From an uncultured Pelagibacteraceae bacterium (GTDB taxonomy: Bacteria > Pseudomonadota > Alphaproteobacteria > Pelagibacterales > Pelagibacteraceae), in NCBI GenBank assembly GCA_902560685.1, contig CACEMT010000005.1, forward strand, positions 1 through 64,000: DNA of 64,000 nt, in the 5' to 3' direction. Numbering within the stretch: the stretch's first letter is position 1; every line of letters begins with the position of its first letter. Both the position numbers and the translations under genes were made by a program. The notes beneath the pieces were generated by a model. That model saw nothing but the letters and a program-made list of their open reading frames with translations, was not told the DNA's origin and searched no databases. Shown here piece by piece: positions 26,948 to 35,905 of the stretch.

Positions 26948-26953
26948 TATAAT
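26948..26953 (+). promoter_or_regulatory. Candidate -10 element for the aldehyde dehydrogenase operon
   Basis: A perfect TATAAT 51 bases upstream of the preferred ATG at 27004. No good -35 hexamer stands at 16-18 bases, so this is a weak call based on one element and position. Confidence 0.35.
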
Positions 26954-27003
26954 GAGTAAATTGCATAGTAGACACAATCTAAAGTAATGTTAAATTGAAG
27001 ATT

Positions 27004-28446
27004 ATGTACGAAAAATTTGGACAATTTATTGATGGTAAGTGGCAAAAGTCATCTGACAAATCAACATATGAAGTTATTAATCCAGCTAATGAAGAAGTTA
27101 TAGGTCACGCATCAAAAGCAACACCTGCTGATGTTGATAGAGCCTTAAAGTCTGCCGCGAAAGGTTTAGAAGTTTGGAAAAAAACACCACCTTGGCAAAG
27201 ATCTTATATAATTAGAAAAATTGCAGATAAGATGAGAGAAAAACAAGATGTACTAGCTAAATGGATGACACTCGAAGTAGGAAAACCATTTACAGAAGCT
27301 AAAGTAGAGGTCAATGTTTCAGCAGATATTTTTGAATGGAATGCAGAAGAGACAAAAAGAATTTTTGGTCAAACAGTTGAAAGTAGATTTGAAGATACTA
27401 GGGTACATGTTTACTATCAACCAATAGGAGTTGTTGCAGCTTTAACACCATGGAATTTTCCATTACTTTTATCTTCACGAAAGATTTCTACAGCCTTAGC
27501 CGCTGGTTGTTCAGTTATAATTAAACCAGATGTAATTACTCCCGGAAGTGTAATGGAATTAATAGATATATGCAGGGAATGTGGAGTTCCTGCAGGAGTA
27601 GTAAACTTATTATCTGGTGATCCACCAAGTATTGCAAAACAGTTAATTTCATCAGATATAATTAAAAAAATTTCTGTTACAGGATCTACAAGAGTTGGCA
27701 AACTAATCCTTAAACAAGCTGCTGATAAAGTTCAAAGAGTTACTATGGAATTAAGTGGTCATGCACCATTTATCGTATTCGATGATGCAAATATAGAAAA
27801 AGCTACTGATATGGCAATTGCTGCAAAATTTAGAAATAATGGACAAGTTTGTATATCTCCAAATAGATTTTACATTCAAGAAAGTAAAAAAGATGAATTT
27901 GTAAATCTATTTGTTGAAAAAACAAAAAAGTTAAAAATAGGTGATGGCATGGATCCAAATGTTCAACTTGGTCCTTTAACAACAAAAAAAAGATTAAATG
28001 AAGTAGAAGAATTAGTTGAAACAACAAAAAAAGAAGGTGCAAAAGTATTATTAGGTGGAAAAAGACCCTCTGGATTTAACAAAGGTTTTTATTATGAACC
28101 AACAATTTTTGATAATGTGAAAGATGAATTTACAATTATGAAAGTTGAGCCATTTGGTCCACTGGTACCAATGTTATCTTTTAAATCATTTGATGAAGTA
28201 ATTGAAAGAGCAAATAATAATGACTTAGGTCTTAGTAGCTACATATGTACAAACTCAATGGAACAAGCGCATAGAGCATCAGAACTAATGGAAACAGGTA
28301 CTGTTGCGGTTAACACTCCTTTAGTAGCCATAGCCGAAGCACCATTTGGAGGAATAAAACAAACCGGATATGGAAGAGAAGGTGGTTCAATGGCGATTAA
28401 AGATTATTTGAATGTTAAATACACACACCTTGGTATCAAAGGTTAG
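27004..28446 (+). CDS. NAD(P)-dependent aldehyde dehydrogenase
   Basis: A 480-residue ALDH superfamily enzyme oxidising an aldehyde to the acid. Visible are VAALTPWNFPLLL, the nucleotide loop SVTGSTRVGK, general base Glu in TMELSGHAP (SGH where most have GGK) and catalytic Cys in RNNGQVCISPNRF. The track start is a TTG at 26995. ATG at 27004 (MYEKFGQFIDGKW) aligns better with the family N terminus. It heads a run with an HpcH aldolase, a ROK kinase and an FAH hydrolase, suggesting sugar-acid or hydroxy-acid catabolism. The substrate is unknown. Confidence 0.92.
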   Translation: MYEKFGQFIDGKWQKSSDKSTYEVINPANEEVIGHASKATPADVDRALKSAAKGLEVWKKTPPWQRSYIIRKIADKMREKQDVLAKWMTLEVGKPFTEAKVEVNVSADIFEWNAEETKRIFGQTVESRFEDTRVHVYYQPIGVVAALTPWNFPLLLSSRKISTALAAGCSVIIKPDVITPGSVMELIDICRECGVPAGVVNLLSGDPPSIAKQLISSDIIKKISVTGSTRVGKLILKQAADKVQRVTMELSGHAPFIVFDDANIEKATDMAIAAKFRNNGQVCISPNRFYIQESKKDEFVNLFVEKTKKLKIGDGMDPNVQLGPLTTKKRLNEVEELVETTKKEGAKVLLGGKRPSGFNKGFYYEPTIFDNVKDEFTIMKVEPFGPLVPMLSFKSFDEVIERANNNDLGLSSYICTNSMEQAHRASELMETGTVAVNTPLVAIAEAPFGGIKQTGYGREGGSMAIKDYLNVKYTHLGIKG

Positions 28447-28451
28447 TTAAA

Positions 28452-29213
28452 TTGAGAAAAAATAAGCTTAAAAAATTATTCAAAGAAGGAAAAGCAGCCA
28501 TCAATGGGTGGATAGAAATACCCAGCTCATATTCTGCAGAAGCAATGGCCCATCAAGGTTTGGATTCCTTAACTATAGACTTACAACATGGAGCTATTAG
28601 CCAATCAGATATTTTACAAATCTTTCAAGCAATCTCAACAACTGGGGTTGTTCCAATGGCTCGATTAAACTGGAATGAACCAGATCAAATAATGAAAGCT
28701 CTTGATTATGGAGCTTACGGGATAATTTGTCCAATGGTGAGCAATAGAAACCAAGCGGAAAAGTTTGTTCAAGCATGCATGTATCCACCAAAAGGTTACA
28801 GAAGCTTTGGTCCCACGAGAGGCTTTATGTATGGAGGAAATGATTACGCAGATCATGCAAATGATGAAATTTTAAAAATTGCAATGATAGAAACAAAAGA
28901 AGCATTAAACGAATTAGATAAAATAATGAAAACCCCAGATCTTGATGGTGTTTATATTGGTCCTTCAGATTTAAGTTTATCAATCGGAGAAAAAGCTGGT
29001 TTTGATAAGCCAGAAGGACATCCAACTTATGAACAAACTTTAAATATTCTAAACCACGCAAAAAAAAATAATATAGTTGCTGGTATTCATAATGCTACTC
29101 CAGAGTACGCAAAAAAAATGATTAATATTGGATTTCAGCTAGTATCAGTTGGTAGTGACAAAATATTTATGAGCGATGGAGCTAAATCAATTGTAAACAA
29201 GATTAAAAATTAA
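28452..29213 (+). CDS. HpcH/HpaI-family 2-keto-3-deoxy acid aldolase
   Basis: A 253-residue class II metal-dependent aldolase that splits 2-keto-3-deoxy acids to pyruvate and an aldehyde. Family marks are NGWIEIPSSYSAEAMAHQG, DLQHGAIS, VPMARLNWNEP, YGPTR-like RSFGPTRGFMYG and GVYIGPSDLSLSIG. A TTG start is required, as the first in-frame ATG would remove the N-terminal strand. It lies five bases after the aldehyde dehydrogenase, and its stop overlaps the kinase ATG (TAATG). Confidence 0.9.
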   Translation: MRKNKLKKLFKEGKAAINGWIEIPSSYSAEAMAHQGLDSLTIDLQHGAISQSDILQIFQAISTTGVVPMARLNWNEPDQIMKALDYGAYGIICPMVSNRNQAEKFVQACMYPPKGYRSFGPTRGFMYGGNDYADHANDEILKIAMIETKEALNELDKIMKTPDLDGVYIGPSDLSLSIGEKAGFDKPEGHPTYEQTLNILNHAKKNNIVAGIHNATPEYAKKMINIGFQLVSVGSDKIFMSDGAKSIVNKIKN

Positions 29214-30118
29214 TGCAAATAGGAATAGATTTAGGAGCTAGCAAAATAGAGAGTGTTGTCTTGTCTGATGATGGAAAGGAACATTTAAGAGAAAGAGAGC
29301 ATACGCCACAAAGTTACAATGAGACAATAAACCTTATAAAAAAAATAGTAATAGAGATTGAAAGAAAATTTAACAAAGAATTAAATGTTGGTTTATGTCA
29401 TCCAGGCGCAATAATTCCTTCAACTGGTAAACATAAAAATGCAAACAATACTTTATGGTTAAATAATAGAACATTACAAAAAGATATATCTAAAGAACTT
29501 AATAAAAATGTTTATTGTGAAAACGATGCAAATTGCCTTGCTTTATCTGAAGCTATTGATGGGTCCGCGAAAAATTATAAGACAGTTTTTGGTGTAATAC
29601 TTGGCTCAGGATGTGGAGGTGGGTTAGTTATTAATAAAAAAATTATTTCAGGATCAAATAATAATGCAGGTGAATGGGGCCATAACCCTTTACCATATTT
29701 TGGATTAATCGAAGATGAAGTTTCTTCATTATCAAAAGATAGTATCTTAGTACCTAATATTTCTATTGAAAAATATGTTTCAGGAAAAGGATTAGAAGAT
29801 TTATATTTCGAAAATTTTAAAAAAAAAATTTCAGCTGAGGAAATATTTAAAAACCAAAAGGAAAATCAAAAATTTATAGATAATTTCTATAATAGACTCT
29901 CAAGAAGTTTATCTACATTAATAAACATTATTGATCCAGACGCTATAGTGTTCGGTGGAGGGCTATCAAATGAAATTAATGATTTGAATTTACTTAAAGA
30001 AATGACAGGAAATTTTGCCGGTTCTTCGAATTATAACACGGAATTCCTTAAGCCTATGTATGGAGATGCAAGTGGAGTTAGAGGAGCGGCTAGACTTGGA
30101 AAAACAACTAATTATTGA
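29213..30118 (+). CDS. ROK-family sugar kinase, zinc site lost
   Basis: A 301-residue ROK kinase. The ATP site is IGIDLGASKIESVVL, the catalytic region NDANCLALSE, and the glycine loop GSGCGGGLVI. Substrate residues GEWGHNPLP are present. The zinc-binding Cys cluster that normally follows (CxCGxxGCxE) is replaced by VPNISIEKYVSGKGLEDLY, with no Cys, although the trailing YxSGxGL motif is kept. The sugar is unknown. Overlap with the aldolase implies coupled translation. Confidence 0.88.
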   Translation: MQIGIDLGASKIESVVLSDDGKEHLREREHTPQSYNETINLIKKIVIEIERKFNKELNVGLCHPGAIIPSTGKHKNANNTLWLNNRTLQKDISKELNKNVYCENDANCLALSEAIDGSAKNYKTVFGVILGSGCGGGLVINKKIISGSNNNAGEWGHNPLPYFGLIEDEVSSLSKDSILVPNISIEKYVSGKGLEDLYFENFKKKISAEEIFKNQKENQKFIDNFYNRLSRSLSTLINIIDPDAIVFGGGLSNEINDLNLLKEMTGNFAGSSNYNTEFLKPMYGDASGVRGAARLGKTTNY

Positions 30119-30132
30119 TATTATAAAATAAA

Positions 30133-30975
30133 ATGAAATTTTTACGAATAGGGATCAATGGAAAAGAAAAACCAGCAGTGCTGGACAAAGATGGAAAAAT
30201 TAGAGATTTAAGTTCAAAAATAAAAGATTTTAGTCCTGAATTTTTAAACAATTCATCAATAAATAATCTTAAAAATTTAAATTTATCTGATCTCCCCGAA
30301 CTATCCAAAAATGAAAGAGTTGGTGCTTGCATAGTAAAACCAGGAAAATTTGTTGCAATAGGATTAAATTATTCTGATCATGCAAAAGAAACAGGAGCTA
30401 AAACACCAACAGAACCAATAGTCTTCATGAAAGCAACTAGCAGCATTTCAGGACCATATGATGATATAGAAATGCCAAAAGATTCATCTAAATTAGATTG
30501 GGAAGTTGAGTTAGCAGTAGTTATTGGAAAAGAAACAAAAAATATTTCTGAGAAAGAAGTTTCAGATCATATATTAGGTTATTGTATTGTTAATGATGTC
30601 AGCGAAAGAGAATGGCAACTTGAGAAATCAGGTCAATGGGTCAAAGGAAAGTCAGCTGATACATTTGGACCTACGGGACCTTATTTAGTAACTCAAGACG
30701 AAATTCCTGATATTAATAATTTAAATTTAACATTAGAAGTTAATGGAAAAACAATGCAATCTGGCAATACAAAGAATATGATTTTTAATGTAAATTTTTT
30801 AATTTCTTATTTGAGCAAGTTTATGTCTTTACAACCAGGTGATTTAATTACTACAGGAACCCCTGCAGGAGTTGGAATGGGAATGAAGCCACAAGTATTT
30901 TTAAAATCAGGCGATAATATTAAATTGAGTATAGATTTTTTGGGCGAACAAAATTCAAAAGTTGTAGTTAAATAA
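30133..30975 (+). CDS. Fumarylacetoacetate hydrolase-family protein
   Basis: A 280-residue FAH-fold enzyme with metal ligands in DWEVELAVVIG and an upstream catalytic block FVAIGLNYSDHAKETG. Also present are VNDVSEREWQ, GKSADTFGPTGPYLVT and GDLITTGTPAGVGMG. Family members hydrolyse or decarboxylate 2,4-diketo acids, such as the diketo-deoxy sugar acids of non-phosphorylating deoxysugar routes. It fits the preceding aldehyde dehydrogenase and aldolase. The substrate is inferred only. Confidence 0.9.
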   Translation: MKFLRIGINGKEKPAVLDKDGKIRDLSSKIKDFSPEFLNNSSINNLKNLNLSDLPELSKNERVGACIVKPGKFVAIGLNYSDHAKETGAKTPTEPIVFMKATSSISGPYDDIEMPKDSSKLDWEVELAVVIGKETKNISEKEVSDHILGYCIVNDVSEREWQLEKSGQWVKGKSADTFGPTGPYLVTQDEIPDINNLNLTLEVNGKTMQSGNTKNMIFNVNFLISYLSKFMSLQPGDLITTGTPAGVGMGMKPQVFLKSGDNIKLSIDFLGEQNSKVVVK

Positions 30976-30983
30976 AATAAACT

Positions 30984-31691
30984 ATGTTTGAATTATTTAT
31001 TGCTTTGGGCGCAGGATTAATTAGTTTTTTATCACCCTGTGTTTTGCCTCTTATTCCAGGCTATATTTCTTATATTTCTGGAAGTTCACTTAATGAATTA
31101 GTTGAGAAAAAAAATATTAATTTAATACCAATCATTTTATTTACCGTTGGTTTTTCTATTGTTTTTATAATTTTTGGAGCAGCATCAACTTTCTTGGGTC
31201 AATTATTACTTCAAAATTCTTTCGAATTAAGAATACTAGCTGGAGTTATTATTATTATTTTTTCACTCCATATAATCGGCGTAATAAATTTAAAGTTTTT
31301 GAATTATGAAAAAAGAATTCAAACAAATACTAATAAAAATATATTTAGCCCTATACTTATTGGAGCTGCTTTTGGTTTTGGATGGACTCCTTGCATTGGT
31401 CCAATTTTGGGTTCTATTTTAGCTTTAGCAGCAACAGAAGAGAGCATTAATAAAGGAATATTACTATTATTTTTTTACTCATTAGGCTTAGCTATTCCAT
31501 TTATTCTATCAGGATACTTAATACAGAGATTTTTGATATTTTCTAAAAACTTTAAAAAGAATATTAATTTAGTATCAAAAATCGGTGGAATAATTTTGCT
31601 TATCACGGGTATTTTGATTTTAACTAATCAACTACAGACTTTGGGTTATTATATTTTAAATATCTTTCCATTTTTGCAAAATTTTGGATAA
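30984..31691 (+). CDS. ccdA: CcdA-type thiol-redox membrane protein
   Basis: A 235-residue inner-membrane protein with about six helices. It moves reducing power to the periplasm for cytochrome c maturation. The two redox cysteines sit in SPCVLPLIPGY and GWTPCIGPILG. It is eight bases downstream of the FAH gene, so it may be read through from that operon although its role is different. A thioredoxin-like partner is not adjacent. Confidence 0.92.
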   Translation: MFELFIALGAGLISFLSPCVLPLIPGYISYISGSSLNELVEKKNINLIPIILFTVGFSIVFIIFGAASTFLGQLLLQNSFELRILAGVIIIIFSLHIIGVINLKFLNYEKRIQTNTNKNIFSPILIGAAFGFGWTPCIGPILGSILALAATEESINKGILLLFFYSLGLAIPFILSGYLIQRFLIFSKNFKKNINLVSKIGGIILLITGILILTNQLQTLGYYILNIFPFLQNFG

Positions 31692-31700
31692 AACTTAATT

Positions 31701-32282
31701 ATGAAAATTTATCAAATTGACTGTAGTGCTAGAAAAAAAGGATCTGCTTCAAGAGAATTAGCAAAAAAACTTCTTGAGAAAATTAAAAAATCAGAAGACG
31801 AAGTGATTTACAGAGATTTAGATGATGAGATGCTTTTTGTGGCTGGTCTTACAGAATCTGGAATGTCTATACCTGAGAATGAAAGAACGGACCAACATAA
31901 AAAAATGTTTGAACTATCTGACAAATTAGTAAAGGAATTAAAAGAAAGTGATATTATAATAATTTCAACACCAATATATAATTTTGGTCCACCTGCAACT
32001 CTAAAAGCTTGGTCTGATCTTGCTGCAAGAGTAAAATCAACTTTTAAATATTCTCAAGAAGGAAAACAAATAGGACTTTTAGAAAGCAAAAAAGTCTACC
32101 TAGTAATTACTTCTGGTGGAACAAGAGTAGGGAGTAAAGATGATTATTTAACTCCTTGGCTTAAACACGTACTAAATTTTTTTGGAATTAAAAATATTCA
32201 AACGATTTCAGCAGATCAAATGTCAATCGATTATGAAAGATCAATCAAAAAAGCTGAAGAACAAATAAGCAAAATAACTTAA
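31701..32282 (+). CDS. FMN-dependent NAD(P)H oxidoreductase, AzoR-like
   Basis: A 193-residue flavodoxin-fold protein. Signatures are IDCSARKKGSASRELAKKLLEK for the phosphate loop, STPIYNFGPPATLKAWSDLAARV for the flavin region, and VITSGGTRVG. Members of this family reduce quinones or azo dyes with two electrons and protect from quinone stress. The stop codon sits in the loop of a hairpin shared with the convergent EamA gene. Confidence 0.88.
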   Translation: MKIYQIDCSARKKGSASRELAKKLLEKIKKSEDEVIYRDLDDEMLFVAGLTESGMSIPENERTDQHKKMFELSDKLVKELKESDIIIISTPIYNFGPPATLKAWSDLAARVKSTFKYSQEGKQIGLLESKKVYLVITSGGTRVGSKDDYLTPWLKHVLNFFGIKNIQTISADQMSIDYERSIKKAEEQISKIT

Positions 32283-32291
32283 AGTTATTTT
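32271..32291. terminator. A/T-stem hairpin embedded in two gene ends
   Basis: AAAATAACT / AGTTATTTT with a TAA loop that is the stop codon of the flavoprotein gene, followed by a T run. It also covers the end of the opposite EamA gene. The stem is A/T-rich and weak, but placement at a convergent junction supports a terminator role. Confidence 0.45.
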
Positions 32292-33145
32292 TTTTTTGGT
32301 TTAGTAAATACTATTAAGATCACTCCAATTATAATTACCACCCCGCCAATAAATAATTCTTTAGTAGGTTCTTCACCTAAAAGAAAAATTGCAGCTAATA
32401 ATCCGGTAGGTGGTATACCCATAGTGACTATAGGTAAAACTTTGTATAAAGGATTTCTTTTTAAAACATAATAGAAACAACCATAAGTTATTGGTTGCAT
32501 AATAAATCCAAGGTAAATAGCTATCATCCAACTTTCAAAACTTGCATTTTTAAAATAGTTGATTGTGTTCCCATCAAATATAGCAGAAAGTCCAATTAAT
32601 ATTGGTCCAGAAAATAAGCCTAACCAAGCAACAAGTGCTAATGGATTTATTTCTTTACTTAATGGTTTTACTAAAACTTGCCCTAATGCCCAAACACCAG
32701 ATCCTATAATAGTTAATGATACACCAAGAACTTTACCATCTAAATTAGGTGATCCAGTTAAAATATATACACCAACAAATGCAATAGCTATTCCTATTAG
32801 AGCCTTCACTGTTGGTTTTTCTTTAAGCATGAAGTATGCAAACAAAACACCAAAAGGAACTTCAGTTTGAACAAGCAAAACTGCTGCTGAAGCGTCAATC
32901 AAATCTAAACCAGTGTAAGTGATACTATACTGTATTGTATTTGCTATTAGCGAAGCGAAAAAAATTTTCTTAAGATAACCTCTTGGTATTGGAAACCACC
33001 AAACTAAAAGTAATGCTACAAAAGTAAATCGCAATCCCATCAATAGAAATGGAGGTAAATACTCCATAGCAGGTTTTGCAATAACAAAACCAAATCCTAA
33101 AAAAATTGGAACTAAGGCAGCAATTAAAGAATCTCGAAGCGTCAA
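32285..33145 (-). CDS. EamA/DMT-family transporter
   Basis: A 286-residue inner-membrane protein with two EamA repeats and about ten helices (LIAALVPIFLGFGFVIAKPAMEYLPP at the start, KALIGIAIAFVGVYILTG mid-protein). Its start overlaps the end of the TauD-type dioxygenase gene by four bases, so the two are co-transcribed. It may transport the dioxygenase substrate or a related amine or acid, by context only. Confidence 0.9.
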   Translation of the reverse strand: MTLRDSLIAALVPIFLGFGFVIAKPAMEYLPPFLLMGLRFTFVALLLVWWFPIPRGYLKKIFFASLIANTIQYSITYTGLDLIDASAAVLLVQTEVPFGVLFAYFMLKEKPTVKALIGIAIAFVGVYILTGSPNLDGKVLGVSLTIIGSGVWALGQVLVKPLSKEINPLALVAWLGLFSGPILIGLSAIFDGNTINYFKNASFESWMIAIYLGFIMQPITYGCFYYVLKRNPLYKVLPIVTMGIPPTGLLAAIFLLGEEPTKELFIGGVVIIIGVILIVFTKPKKK

Positions 33146-34245
33146 AGCTTAAATTTTCTTTTTAAATGTCTTAATTTACCCTCTGTACTATCAAAATCTA
33201 TGTAACAACCTTGTAGAAATCTTTTTCCTTCTTTTGGGTCAAACTTAGTTCTTCCGTGTAAAACCCTATAATTATCCATCATCATAAGATCTTTTGGAGT
33301 TAATTTAAATTCTATTCTGTTTTTTTCGGAGTTATATAAATCAGATAATTTTTTTCTTGCTTTATAATATAAATCCAATTTATTTTTTTCTAATACTGGC
33401 ACATAGTCTAATCTTGGACTAAATCTTACTTGCTTAAATTCTTTATTATCATCTAAATGAATTAATTCAGACCAATCTTCTAACATTACGCTTTTATCAG
33501 TAAATTTAAATCTAACTTTTACTTCTGAAAGAATTTTATAAAATTCAGGATTATCTTTTTTAAGATTTTCAGTTACAGTATATCCATCTACAATTGTTGA
33601 AAAACCTCCTTTAACTTCATTTTCAATACAATGCAATAGCTGAATACAAGGCACTGGATTTCTATAAGGATTATCAGTATGAGGACTTAAATGTAATGTT
33701 GTATAAGCTAGATCATTTGGATTTGATTTAGATTTAACGTTGAAATGTTCTCCAAAGTTAGTCCTTCTTACGCTACCAATTGAATTTGCAAATTTAACAA
33801 TATAATTATTTTCTGTAGGGACATTTTTTATAACAACAAAACCAAATTCGTAAAATGAAACTAATAAATCATACATTTCTTTTGATTCAAAAAAACCTTC
33901 TTTGTATTCAAAATTTTTTATATTTTTTAAAGAAGAGTCCCATTTTTTTTTGGGAATTGATTTAATTACGGTATCTTTATTTGAGAACTCAGTTTCGAGT
34001 TTAGTTATATCAAGCTTAGAGTTTACTCCATCATTAAAATCAACTTCAAGAAAACCATTTTTTATCTGAGCTTTTTTTATAATTATTTCTCCATTCATTG
34101 TTGATGGATCAAACAATCTTTGTTGTGTGCCTTTGTCTAAAAATTCATCTCCATCAACTCTTTCCCTCAACCAAAAAGGGTGAATCTCTTGAACTGATTC
34201 GCCATTATTAAAGAAAACTTTATTTTCGTTTAGTTCAATTTTCAT
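33142..34245 (-). CDS. Gamma-butyrobetaine hydroxylase-like 2-oxoglutarate dioxygenase
   Basis: A 367-residue protein. Residues about 10-90 form the GBBH N-terminal (DUF971-like) domain (HPFWLRERVDGDEF, LFDPSTMNG). Residues 110-360 form a TauD fold with Fe ligands HTD in LSPHTDNPYRNP and the distal His in NYRVLHGRTKFDPKEGKR, where the Arg binds 2-oxoglutarate. The two-domain layout is that of gamma-butyrobetaine or trimethyllysine hydroxylases of carnitine metabolism. It is coupled to an EamA permease. The zinc Cys of the GBBH N-terminal domain are not evident. Confidence 0.85.
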   Translation of the reverse strand: MKIELNENKVFFNNGESVQEIHPFWLRERVDGDEFLDKGTQQRLFDPSTMNGEIIIKKAQIKNGFLEVDFNDGVNSKLDITKLETEFSNKDTVIKSIPKKKWDSSLKNIKNFEYKEGFFESKEMYDLLVSFYEFGFVVIKNVPTENNYIVKFANSIGSVRRTNFGEHFNVKSKSNPNDLAYTTLHLSPHTDNPYRNPVPCIQLLHCIENEVKGGFSTIVDGYTVTENLKKDNPEFYKILSEVKVRFKFTDKSVMLEDWSELIHLDDNKEFKQVRFSPRLDYVPVLEKNKLDLYYKARKKLSDLYNSEKNRIEFKLTPKDLMMMDNYRVLHGRTKFDPKEGKRFLQGCYIDFDSTEGKLRHLKRKFKL

Positions 34246-34314
34246 AAGATTTTTTGAGGATTATTTAAAATTTAGCTTTAATCAAGATAAATAAGATAGT
34301 ATGTGATTGTTGCC

Positions 34315-35118
34315 ATGGATCAATTAAGCAAAAAAGAATTCAGATATTATGCTAATTTTTTAAATCGATTAGCAAGGGACATGAATAAGTTTTATAATTT
34401 AAAGCTAAACAAGCCCTTTAAACCTATAAATAAAAGTAGAGGAAAAGGTTACGACCCAGTGACCAAAGCAGACAGAGCCTTTGAGAAATTTATAAGATCT
34501 AAAATTCAAAAGAAATTTCCCAAACATGAGATTATAGGTGAAGAATTTGGTCGAAAAAAATCTAAAAGTGATTTTACATGGGTAATAGATCCAATTGACG
34601 GAACTAGATCATTTGTAATTGGTAATCCAACTTGGAGCAATTTAATTGCATTAAATTATAAAGGAAACCCAGTTGTAGGATTAGCTAATTTTCCAAAATT
34701 AAATAAGTATTATTTAAATATTTCAAAAAATAATGCTTATGTAATTGAGGGAGGAAAAAAAAGAAAACTCTCAGTAAATAAAAAAGTTACTTTTAAAAAT
34801 ATTAAAGTTGCAGGAGCGTTTCATGGTTGGCTTTCATTAAAGAAGCAAAGCAAAATTTCTAAAGTTTTAAAACTTATGCAGTTTCCATGTTTTGATGCAT
34901 TGAGCTATGCTCACTTTTGCGAAGGAAAAATTGATATAGTCCTTCAATGTCAAAATAAAATATGGGATGTGCATGCTCTCATTCCTATAATTTCTGCAGC
35001 AGGCGGAATAGCAACTAACTGGAAGAATGGAGAAGCTAAACATGGAGGAAGCATTTTAGTTTCAGCAAACAAAATTATACACAAAAAAATGTTAAAACTT
35101 TTAAAGCCAGCGCTTTAA
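34315..35118 (+). CDS. Inositol monophosphatase-family phosphatase, HisN-like
   Basis: A 267-residue Mg-dependent phosphatase. Metal motifs are GEEFG, WVIDPIDGTRSFVIGNPTW and IWDVHALIPIISAAGG. This fits the family of histidinol-phosphatase (HisN), inositol-1-phosphatase and CysQ. HisN is the best guess from length and IDGT context but is not proved. The ATG at 34315 is preferred over the track's GTG at 34303. A weak promoter (TTGAGG, 17 bases, TTTAAT at 34254-34282) lies upstream. Confidence 0.85.
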   Translation: MDQLSKKEFRYYANFLNRLARDMNKFYNLKLNKPFKPINKSRGKGYDPVTKADRAFEKFIRSKIQKKFPKHEIIGEEFGRKKSKSDFTWVIDPIDGTRSFVIGNPTWSNLIALNYKGNPVVGLANFPKLNKYYLNISKNNAYVIEGGKKRKLSVNKKVTFKNIKVAGAFHGWLSLKKQSKISKVLKLMQFPCFDALSYAHFCEGKIDIVLQCQNKIWDVHALIPIISAAGGIATNWKNGEAKHGGSILVSANKIIHKKMLKLLKPAL

Positions 35119-35121
35119 ATA

Positions 35122-35844
35122 ATGAAAGTAATTATTTTACAACATATAAGTATAGAAGATCCTGGATACATTAAAGATTTAATGATTAAGGATGGTGCTG
35201 AATTAACTACTATAGAGTTAGATGAAGGTCAAAAAATACCGTCTGATTTATCAAAATTTGATGCAATGTTTTGTATGGGTGGTCCAATGGATACCTGGAT
35301 GGAAAAAGATTATCCATGGTTAATTGAAGAAAAAAAAGCGATTAATGAATTTGTTGTTTTTTTAAAAAAACCTTACCTGGGATTTTGTTTAGGATGTCAA
35401 TTGTTAGGAGAAGTCACAGGAGGCAAAGTTGTAAAATCTCAAAATCCTGAAATTGGAATGTTAGATATAAATTTTTCTGAAAATAAAAATAATGATTTAT
35501 TGTTTTCTAAATTTCCAGAAAAAATTAAATCACTTCAGTGGCACTCTTATGAGGTTCAAGAATTAGAAAAAAATAAAGACATAACTTTAATTGCTTCATC
35601 TCCAGAAACAAAATATCAAATCTTTAAGTATAAAAATCATGCTTATGGAATCCAATTTCATATAGAAATTAAAAAAACCACAGTTGGCGAATGGGGATGT
35701 GTTCCTGAATATAAATCTGCTTTAGAAAAACAGCTTGGAGAAGGAGCATTAGATAAATTTGATAAGGACTCTCAAACTCATATGCCCAGTATGAACGAAT
35801 ATTCTAAAATATTGTACGAAAATTTCAAAAAATTGGTGCAATAA
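35122..35844 (+). CDS. Class I glutamine amidotransferase-like protein
   Basis: A 240-residue GATase1 of the free-standing GMP-synthase-like type. The nucleophile is C89 in GFCLGCQLLGE, and the His/Glu pair is in YGIQFHIEI. MGGPMDTW is the oxyanion strand. Such proteins hydrolyse gamma-glutamyl bonds or act on glutamine donors, and the partner is unknown. It starts three bases after the phosphatase gene. Confidence 0.88.
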   Translation: MKVIILQHISIEDPGYIKDLMIKDGAELTTIELDEGQKIPSDLSKFDAMFCMGGPMDTWMEKDYPWLIEEKKAINEFVVFLKKPYLGFCLGCQLLGEVTGGKVVKSQNPEIGMLDINFSENKNNDLLFSKFPEKIKSLQWHSYEVQELEKNKDITLIASSPETKYQIFKYKNHAYGIQFHIEIKKTTVGEWGCVPEYKSALEKQLGEGALDKFDKDSQTHMPSMNEYSKILYENFKKLVQ

Positions 35845-35905
35845 TTCTTCTTTTGTTTCCCTGATTATTAAGCTAGATTTTTATATTAAATAATTAGGAG
35901 GGGAA

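Noticed and set aside
26995-27003. TTG start for the aldehyde dehydrogenase
   Set aside because: ATG nine bases downstream agrees with the family N terminus.
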